Shown piece by piece: positions 41,860 to 43,580 of a stretch of DNA of 43,580 bases. Each line of letters opens with the position of its first letter. The stretch's first letter is position 1. Origin of the DNA: Oligoflexia bacterium (GTDB lineage: Bacteria; Bdellovibrionota; Bacteriovoracia; Bacteriovoracales; Bacteriovoracaceae). The notes below the pieces were generated by a model. The model ran no database searches. It had not been told where the DNA came from and saw nothing but the letters and a program-made list of their open reading frames with translations. The position numbers and the translations under genes are program-made. The stretch spans positions 1-43,580 of the forward strand of contig JADGBS010000006.1 in assembly GCA_015231325.1 (NCBI GenBank). The letters run 5' to 3'.

Positions 41860-42534
41860 ATGATGATTAACAACATCAGCGAAAGACATGAAGAAATTCT
41901 TGAATCTATCTGGGTTATGTCTGAAATGAAGGATTTTTCTCTAGAATCGATTCGTAAAAGTTGTGTAATCGAATTTTCTGATAGGGATTTGAATTATATC
42001 GATGCTCAAGGTCTAATCGTCAGAGATGGACAAAGGATCCTATTTTCCAAGGAGGGAAGACGTTTGGCGGAAAAAATTATTAGAAGGCAGCGACTAGCGA
42101 AGGTGCTGTTACACTCTATTTTGAAGCTACGTAACTCTCAAATGGAGGAGTTGGCCTGTAAGATTGAGCATACTCTTCTTCCAGAGGTAGAAGAATCAAT
42201 CTGTACCCTATTGGGTCATCCAGAAATATGTCCCAACGGAAATCCAATTCCACGAGGGAAATGTTGTGGCGAAATGACTGATAAGGTAGAGCGGATGATT
42301 AGAGGCCTTAATACCTTGCAGGCAGGTGAAAGTGGAAAGGTTGCATATATCCGCCCAGAAAATCATACCCAACTACATCAACTGATTTCCTTTGGTCTTA
42401 ATCCTGGCGTTATCGTTACTGTACATATGCACTCTCCAGCATTTTGCATTAAGTTTGCAAATACTGAACTGGCCATAGATGATGAGATTGTGAGAAATAT
42501 TTTTGTTTTGAAAATAGCTGCGGGTTTACGGTAA
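41860..42534 (+). CDS. DtxR/MntR-family metal-dependent regulator
   Basis: The 224-residue protein has a degenerate N-terminal winged helix (about 5-68), then the dimerisation/metal domain with the family phrase ACKIEHTLLPEVEESICTLLGHPEICPNGNPIP. Its His and Glu residues are metal ligands, and the Cys in PxxCPNG is the usual one. Last is an SH3-like (FeoA-type) domain (about 150-224). It would sense ferrous iron or manganese. It is divergent from the magnetosome operon and convergent with feoB, overlapping it by nine bases. This suggests iron control of both, though direct repression is inferred only. Confidence 0.8.
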   Translation: MMINNISERHEEILESIWVMSEMKDFSLESIRKSCVIEFSDRDLNYIDAQGLIVRDGQRILFSKEGRRLAEKIIRRQRLAKVLLHSILKLRNSQMEELACKIEHTLLPEVEESICTLLGHPEICPNGNPIPRGKCCGEMTDKVERMIRGLNTLQAGESGKVAYIRPENHTQLHQLISFGLNPGVIVTVHMHSPAFCIKFANTELAIDDEIVRNIFVLKIAAGLR

Positions 42535-43580
42535 GATACCGCCTGTGGCAAAAGTGATTCCCATTAAAAGACAGAGGTGATTTACCACAGTAGCAAGAAC
42601 AATCGCCCAGCAAAGTACCAGAGTGACCAAGAATAATGCAGTTTTGATCCCTCGCTCTTTTACTAAAACGATAAAAGTATTTAGGCATGGCATAAAAAAA
42701 GTTAGTACCAGAATATTTACTACTAATTGTAAATTAGTGTAAACCCCGCCTACTGCACTTAGATGTTTTAATTCGGTGGCCCCACTTTCTTTTCTAATCA
42801 TGGTCTTAATAAAAACTTGGACACTCTTTTCTGGTAGGCCCATGAGTTGCACAGTAATTGGACGCAAAGTTTTTTCTAGTAAGTCCAGACCTCCGGCCCT
42901 TTGTATCAAAAATAAGATTACTGCAGCAGTAACAAAGACCGGCACAGCTTCTTTCATAAAGACATAAGTTCTAAATGCCGCGCGTTTCAATACTATCCCA
43001 AAATGAGGAATACGCATGGGAGTAATTTCTAATAATAGCGGCGAGCGTTTTCCAGTAAAAATTTTATTGGCAAAATAACCAGCAGATAAAATTTGCAAAC
43101 TCAAAATCCCAATTACGGTGGCAGTGGCCGAAAATGGCAATCCCCCTAAAATAACAAACATTACCCCCAAGATGGGTGCGCACGGTAGTCCCAAAAGCAA
43201 CAACAGGGTCGCAATATTTTTTTCCTTTTTACTGTCGAGCATTCTAGTGGTTAAAACTGCCATAGTGATGCAGGAAAAACCCATAATCAAGGACATTACT
43301 CCTTTGCCATTGAGGCCAATTTTATGAAAGAGGCCATCTAGAAGAAAAGATAGTCGGGGTAAATAACCAGAATCTTCTAATATGCCAAAAAAACTATAGA
43401 AGCAAAAAAGTACTGGCAAAACCAGTCCTAGCGCTAAAAAAAGACCCGTGGGCAAAACACCAAAATCGGCATCCGTGATCATCTCCCGAAAAAAAGGTAC
43501 GGGAATATATTCTACTAACTGTGCAACCCAGGGAGTAATGGTTTCGGCAAAAAGTTTATTGTTGATTAAGTCTACCAAAT
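42526..43580 (-). CDS. feoB: FeoB ferrous iron transporter, C-terminal part
   Basis: The frame continues beyond the right edge; only the C-terminal 350 residues are seen. They hold the membrane part of FeoB with its two gate regions: LGLVLPVLFCFYSFFGILEDSGYLPR with the conserved Cys, the GFSCITMAVLTTRM segment, and LGLPCAPILGVMF, later mirrored by the second gate (FFMPCLNTFIVL). The GTP-binding domain must lie to the right. FeoB brings ferrous iron into the cell; a FeoB variant (Mad17) is part of other magnetosome clusters. The gene ends nine bases inside the end of the DtxR-type gene. Confidence 0.9.
   Translation of the reverse strand, partial: LVDLINNKLFAETITPWVAQLVEYIPVPFFREMITDADFGVLPTGLFLALGLVLPVLFCFYSFFGILEDSGYLPRLSFLLDGLFHKIGLNGKGVMSLIMGFSCITMAVLTTRMLDSKKEKNIATLLLLLGLPCAPILGVMFVILGGLPFSATATVIGILSLQILSAGYFANKIFTGKRSPLLLEITPMRIPHFGIVLKRAAFRTYVFMKEAVPVFVTAAVILFLIQRAGGLDLLEKTLRPITVQLMGLPEKSVQVFIKTMIRKESGATELKHLSAVGGVYTNLQLVVNILVLTFFMPCLNTFIVLVKERGIKTALFLVTLVLCWAIVLATVVNHLCLLMGITFATGGILP

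Noticed and set aside
1..43580. tRNA, rRNA, transposase or integrase genes as island borders
   Set aside because: None could be recognised on either strand.

Overview
The window is most of a magnetosome gene cluster from an AT-rich Gram-negative bacterium. The evidence is a set of proteins seen together only in magnetotactic bacteria: MamA-like TPR protein, MamQ-like LemA protein, MamI-like small membrane proteins, MamB and a second cation diffusion facilitator, a MamN-like transporter, a MamL/LapA-like protein, MamE- and MamO-like trypsin-fold proteins, and PDZ proteins with CXXCH magnetochrome motifs. No MamK of the alphaproteobacterial type is present. The ferredoxin, TauE, FeoB and DtxR accessory genes and the actin-like proteins fit the 'mad'-type clusters of Desulfobacterota, Nitrospirota, Omnitrophota and other deep-branching lineages. 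I cannot name the phylum from sequence alone; the cysteine desulfurase/Fe-S operon suggests anaerobic or microaerobic life.

Layout. (1) 1-126, minus strand: a fragment of lon that stops abruptly inside its peptidase domain. (2) 126-2640, plus: a double MamI-like gene that begins exactly at the lon junction, then mamI, mamA, mamQ and a possible haem-b membrane protein. (3) 2761-6252, plus: an operon of ABC ATPase, HypB/CobW-like GTPase, cysteine desulfurase and a 4Fe-4S protein, probably for metallocluster assembly. (4) 6547-7660: an RCC1-repeat exported protein broken by a 19-bp tandem duplication. (5) 7889-11276, plus: a coiled-coil response regulator, four 10-bp iteron-like repeats, a ParA-like ATPase and an overlapping 84-aa partner. 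(6) 11307-13227: an exported protein of unknown function between 63-bp near-perfect inverted repeats. (7) 17117-13220, minus: a cysteine-rich protein, an actin/ParM-like protein, a helical linker protein and a second, divergent actin-like protein. (8) 20313-17362, minus: a sigma-54 activator and a hybrid histidine kinase. (9) 20562-26682: a repeat lipoprotein, an HI0074/MNT nucleotidyltransferase pair, a decayed DUF4143 gene, a methyltransferase, a response regulator, a decayed serine hydrolase and a second HTH/nucleotidyltransferase remnant. This stretch looks like an accessory scar. (10) 41669-26707, minus: the main magnetosome operon, about 15 kb of closely packed genes. (11) 41860-43580: a DtxR-family regulator convergent with feoB, which runs off the window.

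How it may work together. FeoB and the two CDF proteins would handle iron; only one CDF keeps a recognisable metal site. MamI, MamL, MamQ and MamB are the usual membrane-invagination and assembly factors. The MamE-like protease (triad intact) and the MamO-like protein (all three triad residues replaced) would act with haem-binding PDZ proteins. Two of those PDZ proteins end in domains resembling the dinitrogenase iron-molybdenum cofactor family (NifX/NifB C-terminal type). The operon ends with its own system II cytochrome c maturation genes (resB and ccsA), which could supply haem to the magnetochromes. Two cytoskeletal modules of plasmid-partition type, one ParA and one actin, lie between the two magnetosome blocks and are candidates for chain positioning and segregation.

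The sequence shows a strong habit of short tandem duplications (6-19 bp) at gene ends and in linkers. All functional assignments come from reading motifs by eye; no database search was run.
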